Assembly (NCBI GenBank): GCA_964435775.1
Contig: CAYTAP010000036.1
Span: forward strand, 1-29,879
From: CAYTAP01 sp964435775
Lineage (GTDB): Bacteria; Planctomycetota; Phycisphaerae; Tepidisphaerales; Tepidisphaeraceae
Length of the DNA stretch: 29,879 bases
Direction of reading: 5' to 3'
This document shows positions 7,844 through 14,673 of the stretch, in pieces. Made by a program: the position numbers and the translations under genes. The notes beneath the pieces were generated by a model. The model had not been told where the DNA came from and did not search any database. It saw only the letters and a list, made by a program, of their open reading frames with translations. How positions within the stretch are numbered: position 1 is the first letter of the stretch; each line of letters opens with the position of its first letter.

Positions 7844-8914
7844 TTACGCCGCCTGCTCCGCCGACGCGAGCGTCTTCAATCCCGCCAGGAGGGCGTTGTT
7901 TTCATGGCTGGCGCCGATGGTGATGCGGACTTTGTCGGTCAGGCCGGGCAGATCGAAGTAGCGCACGAGAATCCCCTGGCGCTTGAGCCCCTCATACGCC
8001 GCCTTTCCCCGCCCATCCGGCGCGGTGGCCAGGACAAAGTTCGCCTGGCTGGGGATGACCGACCAGCCGAGTTCCGCCAGCCCCGCGCTGACCCGCGCCC
8101 GCTCGTTGCGCACATCCTGCCAGTGCCCCCGCGCGTACTCCTGATCCTCAATCGCCGCCGTCGCCGCCACGATGGAAATGGCGTCACAGTTGTAGCTGTC
8201 GCGCACCTTGTTCATCTGCTCAATGAGCGCTGCCTGTGCGATGGCATAACCAAATCGCAGCCCGGCCAGCGAATACCCCTTGCTCAGCGTCCGCGAAATG
8301 ACCACGTTCTGATGTGCCTTCACAAGCGACAAACAATTTTGATCCGCGAAATCCGCATACGCCTCATCAATCAACACCACCCCCTCGAATCGCCCGGCCA
8401 ATTCCCCCAGCGCCGCCGCCGTCACCACCGTGCCGCTGGGCGCGTTCGGATTGGCCAGGTAAATCGCCTGCGCGCCGCTCTTGCACAGCGCCTCGATTGG
8501 CAGGGCATAATCCGCCTCCCACGCGACGGCCTTGATCTTCGCATCCTGAATCGCTGCGAGCACCGGGTAGAGCGAATAGGTCGGCTCCGGATACGCCAGC
8601 GTGCCCCCCGCGTCGATGAACGTGCGGGTGGCGATGGTCAGAATGTCATCCGACCCATTGCCCGCCATGATCATGTCGGGCGATACGCCATGAACCTTGG
8701 CGGCCGCGTTGCGAAACGCCGTAGCCCGCGGATCGGGATACCGCCGCAGCGCCTCGGGTTCGATGTTGGCGATCGCCGCCATCACCTTTTCGCTTGGCGG
8801 GTACGGATTCTCATTGGTGTTGAGCTTGACGACGCGCTCGCCGGCGCGCGGCTGCTCGCCGGGCGTATACCCGGACATCGCGCGCACTGTCGGCCGGATC
8901 AGTGGAGGAGCCAT
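7844..8914 (-). CDS. hisC: Histidinol-phosphate aminotransferase HisC
   Basis: HisC is a PLP enzyme that makes histidinol phosphate from imidazole-acetol phosphate and glutamate. The 356-residue product is full length. It carries the N-terminal VVKLNTNENPYPPS, GNGSDDIL for phosphate binding, and the PNAPSGT segment (156-162). It also has LIDEAYADF with the PLP-ring Asp, the Schiff-base Lys in SRTLSKGYSLAGLR (K212), and RFGYAI. It is the first protein gene downstream of the tRNA-Arg gene on the same strand, 53 bp away. The DUF104 gene follows after 62 bp and then hisB, so hisC and hisB are near neighbours without being tightly coupled. Confidence 0.95.
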   Translation of the reverse strand: MAPPLIRPTVRAMSGYTPGEQPRAGERVVKLNTNENPYPPSEKVMAAIANIEPEALRRYPDPRATAFRNAAAKVHGVSPDMIMAGNGSDDILTIATRTFIDAGGTLAYPEPTYSLYPVLAAIQDAKIKAVAWEADYALPIEALCKSGAQAIYLANPNAPSGTVVTAAALGELAGRFEGVVLIDEAYADFADQNCLSLVKAHQNVVISRTLSKGYSLAGLRFGYAIAQAALIEQMNKVRDSYNCDAISIVAATAAIEDQEYARGHWQDVRNERARVSAGLAELGWSVIPSQANFVLATAPDGRGKAAYEGLKRQGILVRYFDLPGLTDKVRITIGASHENNALLAGLKTLASAEQAA

Positions 8915-8967
8915 GCATGCATTATAGGAACCTTGCGATGATTGTCGCCAGATGCGTGACCGATCAA

Positions 8968-9041
8968 CGTTCCCGGCAGGGGTCGAACCTGCAACCTTCG
9001 GCTTCGGAGGCCGACGCTCTATCCAATTGCGCTACGGGAAC
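8968..9041 (-). tRNA. tRNA-Arg (anticodon CCG)
   Basis: Read on the minus strand, a 74-nt cloverleaf can be drawn. The acceptor stem GTTCCCG pairs with CGGGAAC. The D-arm is GCGCAATTGGATAGAGC. The anticodon stem TCGGC/GCCGA encloses loop CTCCGAA, giving anticodon CCG at 9005-9007. The T-arm is GCAGG-TTCGACC-CCTGC. The discriminator base is G and no CCA is encoded. It would read the CGG arginine codon. Confidence 0.95.
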
Positions 9042-9366
9042 CCTTTCGCGGGACGTGCTGTGAATCAGGAGAACATCGATTCATCACGACCCGCTTCGAC
9101 AGTCGATTTTAACCACCCGGCCGGAGGGTGTCCAACGNNNNNNNNNNCGGGGCACATGTTGTCCGCATGGGTTTGAAACGTGCGCGTGGGAGCCGCATGT
9201 CGAGGTATTCGCGGACATGCGTCATTGATGCGGCCAGAGGCTCGGGTCTCGGCATGCCGCGACCTGTGGCACCCAAAATGGATTGGCAAGACCAACTCTT
9301 CGCCGTACCAAAACCATGGCCTGCAACAACGTGGCCACCGCCGCCCGGCGCGGATATCATCCAGTC
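9042..9366. other. Non-coding stretch with assembly gap
   Basis: This lies between the tRNA-Arg gene and the DUF1444 gene. It contains a run of ten N at 9138-9147, which marks a scaffold join of unknown true length. No convincing coding frame is seen on either side of the gap. Promoters for the tRNA/hisC block (minus) and the DUF1444 gene (plus) are expected here but not clear. Confidence 0.7.
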
Positions 9367-10149
9367 ATGGCCGAACTGACACGAGAACAGTTTTCCGAGC
9401 GTGTGCTTGAGGTGGTGCGGGACAAGTTTCCGCTCGTCAAAGCCGCGCGGGCCGAGCATCCCTTTTCCCTGTCGATCAATGGCATGCCGGCGTCGTTGGA
9501 AAACCTGTACCGCCTGACGCTGCTTCGTCCTCAGGATTTGCGCCGCCACACCGAGCGATGGATTGTCGAAATTCTCCGTGCCGCCGAAGGTCATCCCGAT
9601 CATTCCGGTCCTTTCGAGGACCTCCGCGACCGCATCTTCCCCATGGTGATTCCCCAGGCCCCGGCCGACCTTCAACTCGGCTCGATGGTCACCCAGCCTT
9701 TCGTGGCCAACCTTGTCATCGCCTATGCGCTCGATCAGGATCGCACCATTGACTACATCCCCCTGGCGCGCTTCAAGAAATGGGAGATGTCCATCGACGA
9801 TCTTCACGCCGTCGCCATGGCCAACCTTGTCCGCAAGAGCGAAACCCTCAACGCCCACGCCGCCCCCGACGACGGTGGAGGCGTGTCGCTCATCATCTTC
9901 CAGGCGATGGATGGCTACGACGCCAGCCGCATCCTTCTGCCCACCCTGCACAACCGTCTCCGCGAATACCTCGGCAGCCCCTTCGCCGCCGCCGTCCCCA
10001 ATCGGGATATTCTGCTTTGCTTCAAGAACGATGCCCCGACCGTCGAAAAATATCGCGAGCAAATCGTCGCCGACTATCGCCAGATGCCCCACCAGGTGAC
10101 CGAGCAGCTTCTCCTGGTCACTCCCGACGGCATCGCCGCCCGCGATTGA
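9367..10149 (+). CDS. DUF1444 (YtpQ-like) family protein
   Basis: The 260-residue product matches the DUF1444 pattern of Bacillus YtpQ. It has an N-terminal helical segment and then FPMVIPQ. A central block carries YALDQDRTIDYIPLA and the segment AMANLVRKS. The family hallmark DGYDASRILLPTL is followed by AAVPNRDILLCF. The function of this family is not established; it is soluble and intracellular. I use the ATG at 9367 (MAELTREQFSERV). A frame from 9283 adds 28 residues of non-conserved look and has no better ribosome site. The gene is flanked upstream by a gap-containing spacer and downstream by a converging MazG-like gene. Confidence 0.82.
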   Translation: MAELTREQFSERVLEVVRDKFPLVKAARAEHPFSLSINGMPASLENLYRLTLLRPQDLRRHTERWIVEILRAAEGHPDHSGPFEDLRDRIFPMVIPQAPADLQLGSMVTQPFVANLVIAYALDQDRTIDYIPLARFKKWEMSIDDLHAVAMANLVRKSETLNAHAAPDDGGGVSLIIFQAMDGYDASRILLPTLHNRLREYLGSPFAAAVPNRDILLCFKNDAPTVEKYREQIVADYRQMPHQVTEQLLLVTPDGIAARD

Positions 10150-10234
10150 AGTGGAGCGGGCGCCTGTCGGTTCGCCATTCCCGAACCATCCGCCGCACAC
10201 GATGGTTCATCCGCGACGGCCCGCGACGCGTCAA

Positions 10235-10522
10235 TCACTTTTCCCCCACCGGCCGATCCTCCGACAAATACTTCCCCTTCACCGCCTCGGCCAGATCGAT
10301 GTCATTGATATTCGCCAGCGTGCACAGCCACGCGAACACATCCGCGAACTCCTCCGCCAGGTTTGCCCGATCCTCCCCTCTCGCCAGCGCCCGCGCCAAT
10401 TCCCCCACCTCTTCTGAAAACCAGAGCCAGGTCCCCGCCGTCCCCCGCGCCCGATCCGCCTTCTCATACCGCTCAAAAATATGCCTCTGGAAGCCGTGAA
10501 TCGTCATCTCATGGGATGTCAT
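10235..10522 (-). CDS. MazG-like nucleotide pyrophosphohydrolase
   Basis: The 95-residue product is a single all-alpha MazG-type domain. The metal-binding motif EEVGELARAL is followed by LAEEFADVFAWLCTLAN; the EExxE and ExxD pattern is that of MazG and dUTPase-2-like enzymes, which cleave NTPs to NMP and pyrophosphate. It begins MTSHEMTIHGFQRHI, with GAGG 11 nt before the ATG at 10522. It lies 55 bp downstream of the pteridine-reductase-like SDR gene on the same strand and is probably transcribed with it. The nucleotide substrate is unknown; house-cleaning of a damaged nucleotide or a role in pterin/folate synthesis are both possible. Confidence 0.85.
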   Translation of the reverse strand: MTSHEMTIHGFQRHIFERYEKADRARGTAGTWLWFSEEVGELARALARGEDRANLAEEFADVFAWLCTLANINDIDLAEAVKGKYLSEDRPVGEK

Positions 10523-10577
10523 GCGCTTGGTCCTCGATTGATGCTCGCCGGTTTCCCCGTGTGGGGCGACTTTTACC

Positions 10578-11312
10578 CTATGTAATGGATCGACCCCCAT
10601 CGAGTCTCACGATTTGTCCCGTGATGTAGCCGCCCGGCCGAGTCAAAAACAGCACGGTTTCCGCCACTTCCTCTGGCGTCCCCACCCGCCCCAGCGGCAC
10701 CCGCTTCAAATACTTCGCCTGCTCTGACTCTGGATAATCCTTCGGCCATTCCACCGCGCCCGGTGAAATCCCATTGACCGTCACCTCCGGCGACAACGCC
10801 CGCGCCAAGCCTTGGGTGAGGCACAGCAAACCCGCCTTGCTCGCCGCATACGCCAGAAACTCCGGCCCGGGTCGCTCGGCCATCAAATCGACCATGTTCA
10901 CAATATGCCCCCGCGCCCTTCTCAGCATCCCCTCGAACTCCCGCGCCAAGAGCAGCGGCGACTGCACATGCACCGCCTGGAATCGATTCATCTGTTCGAT
11001 ACTCGTCTCCCGCAATCCGCTTGCTTCATAAATCGACGCGTTGTTCACCAACACATCCAGCCGCCCGAATGTTTTTTCAAACGCGATGCGAATCTTCCGA
11101 GACGCCTCCGCCGGCTTCGTCAGATCCGCCTGGATCGCAGCCCCGCGCCGCCCCATCCCCTCAATCTCCTTCACCAGCGATTCACCTTCCTTCTCGCTGT
11201 GAAGGTATGTGATCGCCACATCATACCCCGCTTTCCCCAGCCCCAGGGCAATCCCGCGCCCCACCCGTTTCGCTCCCCCCGTCACCAACGCCACCGGCCT
11301 GTTGTCGCTCAT
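10578..11312 (-). CDS. SDR oxidoreductase, pteridine-reductase-like
   Basis: This is a classical short-chain dehydrogenase of 244 residues. The Rossmann motif is VALVTGGAKRVGRGIA (8-23), then NNAS (90-93), the active-site YAASK (Y155, K159) and a C-terminal DGG. Two points suggest pteridine reductase (PTR1/FolM-like) rather than FabG. The nucleotide loop is TGGAKRVGR. The usual catalytic Ser is replaced by Asp in NMVD (D142), as in Leishmania PTR1. Pteridine reductases use NADPH to reduce biopterin, folate or dihydrofolate. I start at the ATG at 11312 (MSDNRPVALV); the longer frame to 11516 is not protein-like. The MazG-like gene follows after 55 bp. Substrate assignment is inference. Confidence 0.85.
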   Translation of the reverse strand: MSDNRPVALVTGGAKRVGRGIALGLGKAGYDVAITYLHSEKEGESLVKEIEGMGRRGAAIQADLTKPAEASRKIRIAFEKTFGRLDVLVNNASIYEASGLRETSIEQMNRFQAVHVQSPLLLAREFEGMLRRARGHIVNMVDLMAERPGPEFLAYAASKAGLLCLTQGLARALSPEVTVNGISPGAVEWPKDYPESEQAKYLKRVPLGRVGTPEEVAETVLFLTRPGGYITGQIVRLDGGRSIT

Positions 11313-11548
11313 GCCATCAGCATACACGAGGGAAGTATTCCGCCAACGGGTGAAAGCGAGATATTCGGATAGGGGGATGAAGCGTGAACGCGAGTTTGAG
11401 AGGATGGAAGGATTGATTTCTGATTTGCGAGTGGTGATTTTTGATACGGCAAATGGGACAGAAGCGGCACACGGCACAGGTCCAATATCCAATAATTGGA
11501 CCCGTCCCGTTGTCATTCCAGAGCCAGTGATGTTCCTTTACTCCTTGC
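11313..11548. other. Spacer with half AT-rich repeat and a short inverted repeat
   Basis: It lies between the 467-aa gene and the SDR gene. A half copy of the AT-rich repeat is at 11411-11445. An 8-bp inverted repeat GGTCCAAT/ATTGGACC is at 11479-11502, 47 bp past the stop of the 467-aa gene; it may help end transcription but lacks a T-run. No gene is seen. Confidence 0.6.
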
Positions 11549-12952
11549 CTAGAATAGCAAACGACCAATGTCATTAGCCGCGTTGAGTCCGCCACGATGA
11601 TCGCTTCCGCTCTTTGGCAGCGTAAATGTGTACCGATCGTCACCCTGGTACATGAGCTTGAAATGCCTGCCGTCTTCCGAAACGGCGAATCCCAACTCAT
11701 CCAGCCCCTTCCGCGTGTGCGCATCCATCGACCTGTAATCGCGCAACAATTCCTTCAGCTTTTCACGACGTCGCTTCGACCCATCGCCCAAAGGATTAGC
11801 ATCGCAGATGGCCTTGAGAACATGTCGGCGTCGGCTGTCATTCGCGACGTGGTTGTCCGCACCCTCTATCGCATCGCGGAGGATTTCTGCGATTTCGTTC
11901 GGCCATAGATCCTGCTCTCTGCCTGTCTTGACCACGATCCCGGCGCCCTTGTTGACCTTCGCCTCATACTTGCGCAATTCCGCGTGGAGTCGGTTGATTT
12001 CTCGCTCTGCATCAGCAAGCGCTGCGTCTTTTGTTTTGATCTCGCTGTCAAAGTTATCTATGTAGTCTTGGAGGCTGGTGGAGCCAGCATCTTTGAGGGC
12101 TTGATACGCCTTCTTCGATGCCGCTTCCTGTACAGCAGCCCATGTACACCATACAAGCGGACGCCGATTTGTCAGTGCATCTGTTATTTCGTCGACGATA
12201 GCCGACTCAATGTCCTCTTCTGATTGAAACTCCGGACCAAGGAAAAATGACCGCCTTCCTCCCCCGTCGGGCCAATAGATGCCAACCGTGCCACCATACA
12301 CGTTTTGCGACTCTACCTCGTCTTTCAAGCGTACGGAGAAAGGACGATTGGGTTCGACCACAACATGAGCTAGTCCCTCAAGCGATTGAGCAAGACGACC
12401 GCAATCAACAACATAACCTGAAATGAAATGCGCGCTGACGTAGACAATCGGCATGCGACAGGAACAGCGTGCGTCGATCAATCGAGCCGCGACATCAATG
12501 TCTGCATCGGAAAGCCGATAGGGACGTCCTTGCACCGCCAGCACTCCATCCTGCCCACCGCCAAGGTCAGTCAATAGGGTTCGCACCAGCACAGGTTTCT
12601 TTGCACGAGGTACCCGGGCTGACGGGTGCTGGGATTCGCAAGATGTGCGGATGCTGACCCAATTGCGTCCATCGTTGGCCGCCATGACGATCGATGTGAC
12701 CCATTCAAACGACGCATCACGTTTAGCGTATCGCACGCTGGCGGCTTCCGAGTTGGAGGTGGCGACTCTTACTGATTCGAATCGCTCCGCTGTCCCTTCC
12801 ACGACGAATTCATCATTCAAAAGAAGATCGTCGAGCGATTCCTGTCGCAGTGCCGTGTGCGGCGAGCCAAGGAGCCATTTTTCAACTGATTTGAAGAAAT
12901 CAGTGGATGTGCGTCCGTCACGGATCGGAAATTCAGTAGCGAACGAAAGCAT
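11549..12952 (-). CDS. Unrecognised 467-aa accessory protein with coiled coil and HicA-like tail
   Basis: I do not recognise a named function. From the N-terminus it shows a mixed alpha/beta region to about 115. A block at 120-270 looks conserved, with LVRTLLTDLGGGQDG, MPIVYVSA, LAHVVVEPNRPFS and YGGTVGIYWPDGGGRRSFF, and a charged Trp/Cys stretch WCTWAAVQEA. A coiled coil spans about 294-332 (KTKDAALADAEREINRL). A basic segment, about 375-405, follows. The C-terminal end (415-467), with LDELGFAVSEDGRHFKL then YTFTLPKSGSDHRGG, resembles a HicA-type RNA-binding fold by eye only. GGAG lies 8 nt before the ATG at 12952. Base composition is visibly less GC-rich than the neighbours, and no partner gene is adjacent, so recent transfer is likely. 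A defence role is possible but not shown. Confidence 0.75.
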   Translation of the reverse strand: MLSFATEFPIRDGRTSTDFFKSVEKWLLGSPHTALRQESLDDLLLNDEFVVEGTAERFESVRVATSNSEAASVRYAKRDASFEWVTSIVMAANDGRNWVSIRTSCESQHPSARVPRAKKPVLVRTLLTDLGGGQDGVLAVQGRPYRLSDADIDVAARLIDARCSCRMPIVYVSAHFISGYVVDCGRLAQSLEGLAHVVVEPNRPFSVRLKDEVESQNVYGGTVGIYWPDGGGRRSFFLGPEFQSEEDIESAIVDEITDALTNRRPLVWCTWAAVQEAASKKAYQALKDAGSTSLQDYIDNFDSEIKTKDAALADAEREINRLHAELRKYEAKVNKGAGIVVKTGREQDLWPNEIAEILRDAIEGADNHVANDSRRRHVLKAICDANPLGDGSKRRREKLKELLRDYRSMDAHTRKGLDELGFAVSEDGRHFKLMYQGDDRYTFTLPKSGSDHRGGLNAANDIGRLLF

Positions 12953-12987
12953 TCGGTTACTCCGAAAAAGAGAAATGGGATCACTAC

Positions 12988-13016
12988 TTTGTATGGGTAA
13001 TGAGCATGATATCCAA
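12988..13016 (-). promoter_or_regulatory. Possible promoter of the 467-aa gene
   Basis: On the minus strand TTGGAT (13011-13016) and TACAAA (12988-12993) are 17 nt apart, 35 nt before the start codon. The boxes match the sigma-70 consensus only partly, so this is a weak call. Confidence 0.3.
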
Positions 13017-13039
13017 AATGAGTAATGCCTCCTATTCTG

Positions 13040-13099
13040 CTTTCCCGCAGACATCTTGCCGATCCGCGTGATAGGTCCGCGGCGTACCACAGACCCTAC
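13040..13099. repeat. GTAGGGTC hairpin, copy C (left arm decayed)
   Basis: The right arm 13074-13099 closely follows copy B (GGTCCGCGGCGTACCAC then CCCTAC). The left half is recognisable only as GCAGACATCTTGCCG. The terminal CTAC supplies the TAG stop codon of the DUF457 gene on the minus strand (13096-13098). Confidence 0.65.
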
Positions 13100-13629
13100 G
13101 AATTCTCCGCCCGCACCCGCCGGGGGATCAGGTTGACCAGTTGCCGGTCGAGGTTGGGCATGAGTGCTTCCAGAGGTGTGCGGCGCTTCCAGGCGGCGAT
13201 GGCGATTGTCCATGCCAGGAGAACGGCGGCGGCCAGGATGTTTTGCCAGGAGTAAAAATCCCATCCGTTGAAATTGACCACATTCCAACGCGACAGCGGC
13301 CAGAGGTAAAAGATGCGCCAGCCGGGTCCGCTGCCGAAATAATCCATGAGCAGATGCAGATGGAACATCGCCATGTAGAGGACAAACGACATCGCCTTTC
13401 GTGGCCCGGCCAAGGCGAGCAGGCCGCAACTGACGAGCGCAAACGCGAGATTGTGACCGAGCAGGTGATGATAATTTTGAAACGCGTCCGACTGGGCGCC
13501 GAAGATGATTCCCAGCCCGTCCAGATCCGGAATCGCGGCCGCCACCATGCAGCCGAGTCGCTGCCGGGGCGACAGGGGCAGGCAGTTGGCCAGGCACCAG
13601 CCGGAGAGGATGTGGGTGGGGATGTGCAT
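13096..13629 (-). CDS. DUF457 (YdjM-like) membrane-bound metal-dependent hydrolase
   Basis: The 177-residue membrane protein begins MHIPTHILSGWC, with His residues at 2 and 6. IPDLDG, YHHLLGHN and HLHLLMDYFGSGPGW follow. This His/Asp set is characteristic of DUF457/YdjM, annotated as LexA-regulated or inner-membrane metal-dependent hydrolases; the reaction is not known. Hydrophobic helices are seen at about 60-75, 80-97 and 128-147. The ending TPLEALMPNLDRQ looks conserved. The last codon before the stop is followed by TAG contributed by the GTAGGG repeat, as in two other genes in this window. It is read divergently from bioD; the 467-aa gene lies downstream on the same strand. Confidence 0.82.
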   Translation of the reverse strand: MHIPTHILSGWCLANCLPLSPRQRLGCMVAAAIPDLDGLGIIFGAQSDAFQNYHHLLGHNLAFALVSCGLLALAGPRKAMSFVLYMAMFHLHLLMDYFGSGPGWRIFYLWPLSRWNVVNFNGWDFYSWQNILAAAVLLAWTIAIAAWKRRTPLEALMPNLDRQLVNLIPRRVRAENS

Positions 13630-13743
13630 GGGGATGATCTTAACAAGCGGGGCGGCGGAACCTGACTTCCGAGGAACACCGAAAGTGATATATTCGGCTC
13701 ATGTGGATGATGTGCGAAGGAGAGCCCGAGATCGTGCGAGTAT

Positions 13744-13868
13744 CCATTTTCGATTTTCGATTGATGATTGTTGATTGAAAACGGAAGGATGGCATCACGA
13801 GAACACAGGAGTACGGGATCGACCGCACAATCTTTCCAATCGAAAATCAAGAATCAAAAATCGAAAAT
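13744..13868. repeat. AT-rich interrupted palindrome, copy 2
   Basis: The left arm 13744-13777 is CCATTTTCGATTTTCGATTG and similar words. The right arm 13837-13868 is CAATCGAAAATCAAGAATC and onward. About 60 bp lie between. It fills the space between the divergent DUF457 and bioD genes and ends 6 bp before the bioD start codon, so it forms the bioD leader. Confidence 0.85.
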
Positions 13869-13874
13869 AACACG

Positions 13875-14630
13875 ATGCTCCAACCCCCCTCCATTCCCGG
13901 CCTGTTCATCACGGGCACTGACACTGAAGTCGGCAAGACGGTCATCGCCGGCGCGATCGGGCAATGGTTTCATCGTCGGGGCGCCCGCGTCGGCATTTGC
14001 AAGCCGGCCGCCACGGGGTGCGTTCATCGCCGCGAAGGTCTGGTCAGCGAGGATGCCGAGTTTCTCGCGCATTGCGCCGGCGCGAGATTTCCTCTTGATG
14101 TGATCTGCCCGCAGCGCTATGTCGAGCCGCTTGCGCCGGCGGTGGCCGCCGAGCGGGCGCATCAGCCGCTTGATTGGTCGGCCATCCAGCGGTCGCTCGA
14201 TCTGATGACGCCGCAAAGTGATGTTCTGATCGTTGAAGGCGTGGGGGGGGTGATGGTGCCGATGGATTCGCGTCACACGCTTCTCGATGTCGCCGGATGG
14301 CTTGGCTACCCCGTCGTCGTCGTCGCCCGTCCCGGCCTGGGGACGATCAACCATACGCTGCTGACGCTTCATGCCCTGCGAACCGCCGGTATTCCCATCG
14401 CCGGCGTCGTCATCAACCGCTATCCGACCGACACGCCGTCCGTGGCCGAGGAAACCAACCCGCGCATCATCGAAAAGTGGGGGAAATCCCCCATCCTCTG
14501 CACCGTTGCGAGCGAGCCATTCACCACCAACCTTCCCCCCGGCATCATCGCCGCCGTCGATCAAGTCGATTGGAGCATCCTCGCCAAACGTTCAACCGCA
14601 AGCGCATCGGTTGGAAAGGCGCGGCAATAA
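13875..14630 (+). CDS. bioD: ATP-dependent dethiobiotin synthetase BioD
   Basis: BioD closes the ureido ring of dethiobiotin from 7,8-diaminopelargonate, CO2 and ATP, the step before biotin synthase. The 251-residue product has the family P-loop GTDTEVGKT (14-22). KPAATG follows, then VEGVGGVMVP with the conserved Glu, VVVARPGLGTINHTLLT, and GVVINR. Length is slightly above the usual 220-240. The start codon follows an AT-rich repeat directly and has no Shine-Dalgarno site. No other bio gene is in the window. It converges with lptD, the two stops being 43 bp apart. Confidence 0.95.
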   Translation: MLQPPSIPGLFITGTDTEVGKTVIAGAIGQWFHRRGARVGICKPAATGCVHRREGLVSEDAEFLAHCAGARFPLDVICPQRYVEPLAPAVAAERAHQPLDWSAIQRSLDLMTPQSDVLIVEGVGGVMVPMDSRHTLLDVAGWLGYPVVVVARPGLGTINHTLLTLHALRTAGIPIAGVVINRYPTDTPSVAEETNPRIIEKWGKSPILCTVASEPFTTNLPPGIIAAVDQVDWSILAKRSTASASVGKARQ

Positions 14631-14673
14631 GTTCCGTTGCACCCGCGCGAAACTCTTCGCCGCGTCGCACGCT

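Noticed and set aside
12953..13597. Upstream extension of the 467-aa gene to a 682-aa frame
   Set aside because: The extra 215 residues overlap the DUF457 gene in another frame and read through the GTAGGG repeat; the ATG at 12952 has a good ribosome site.
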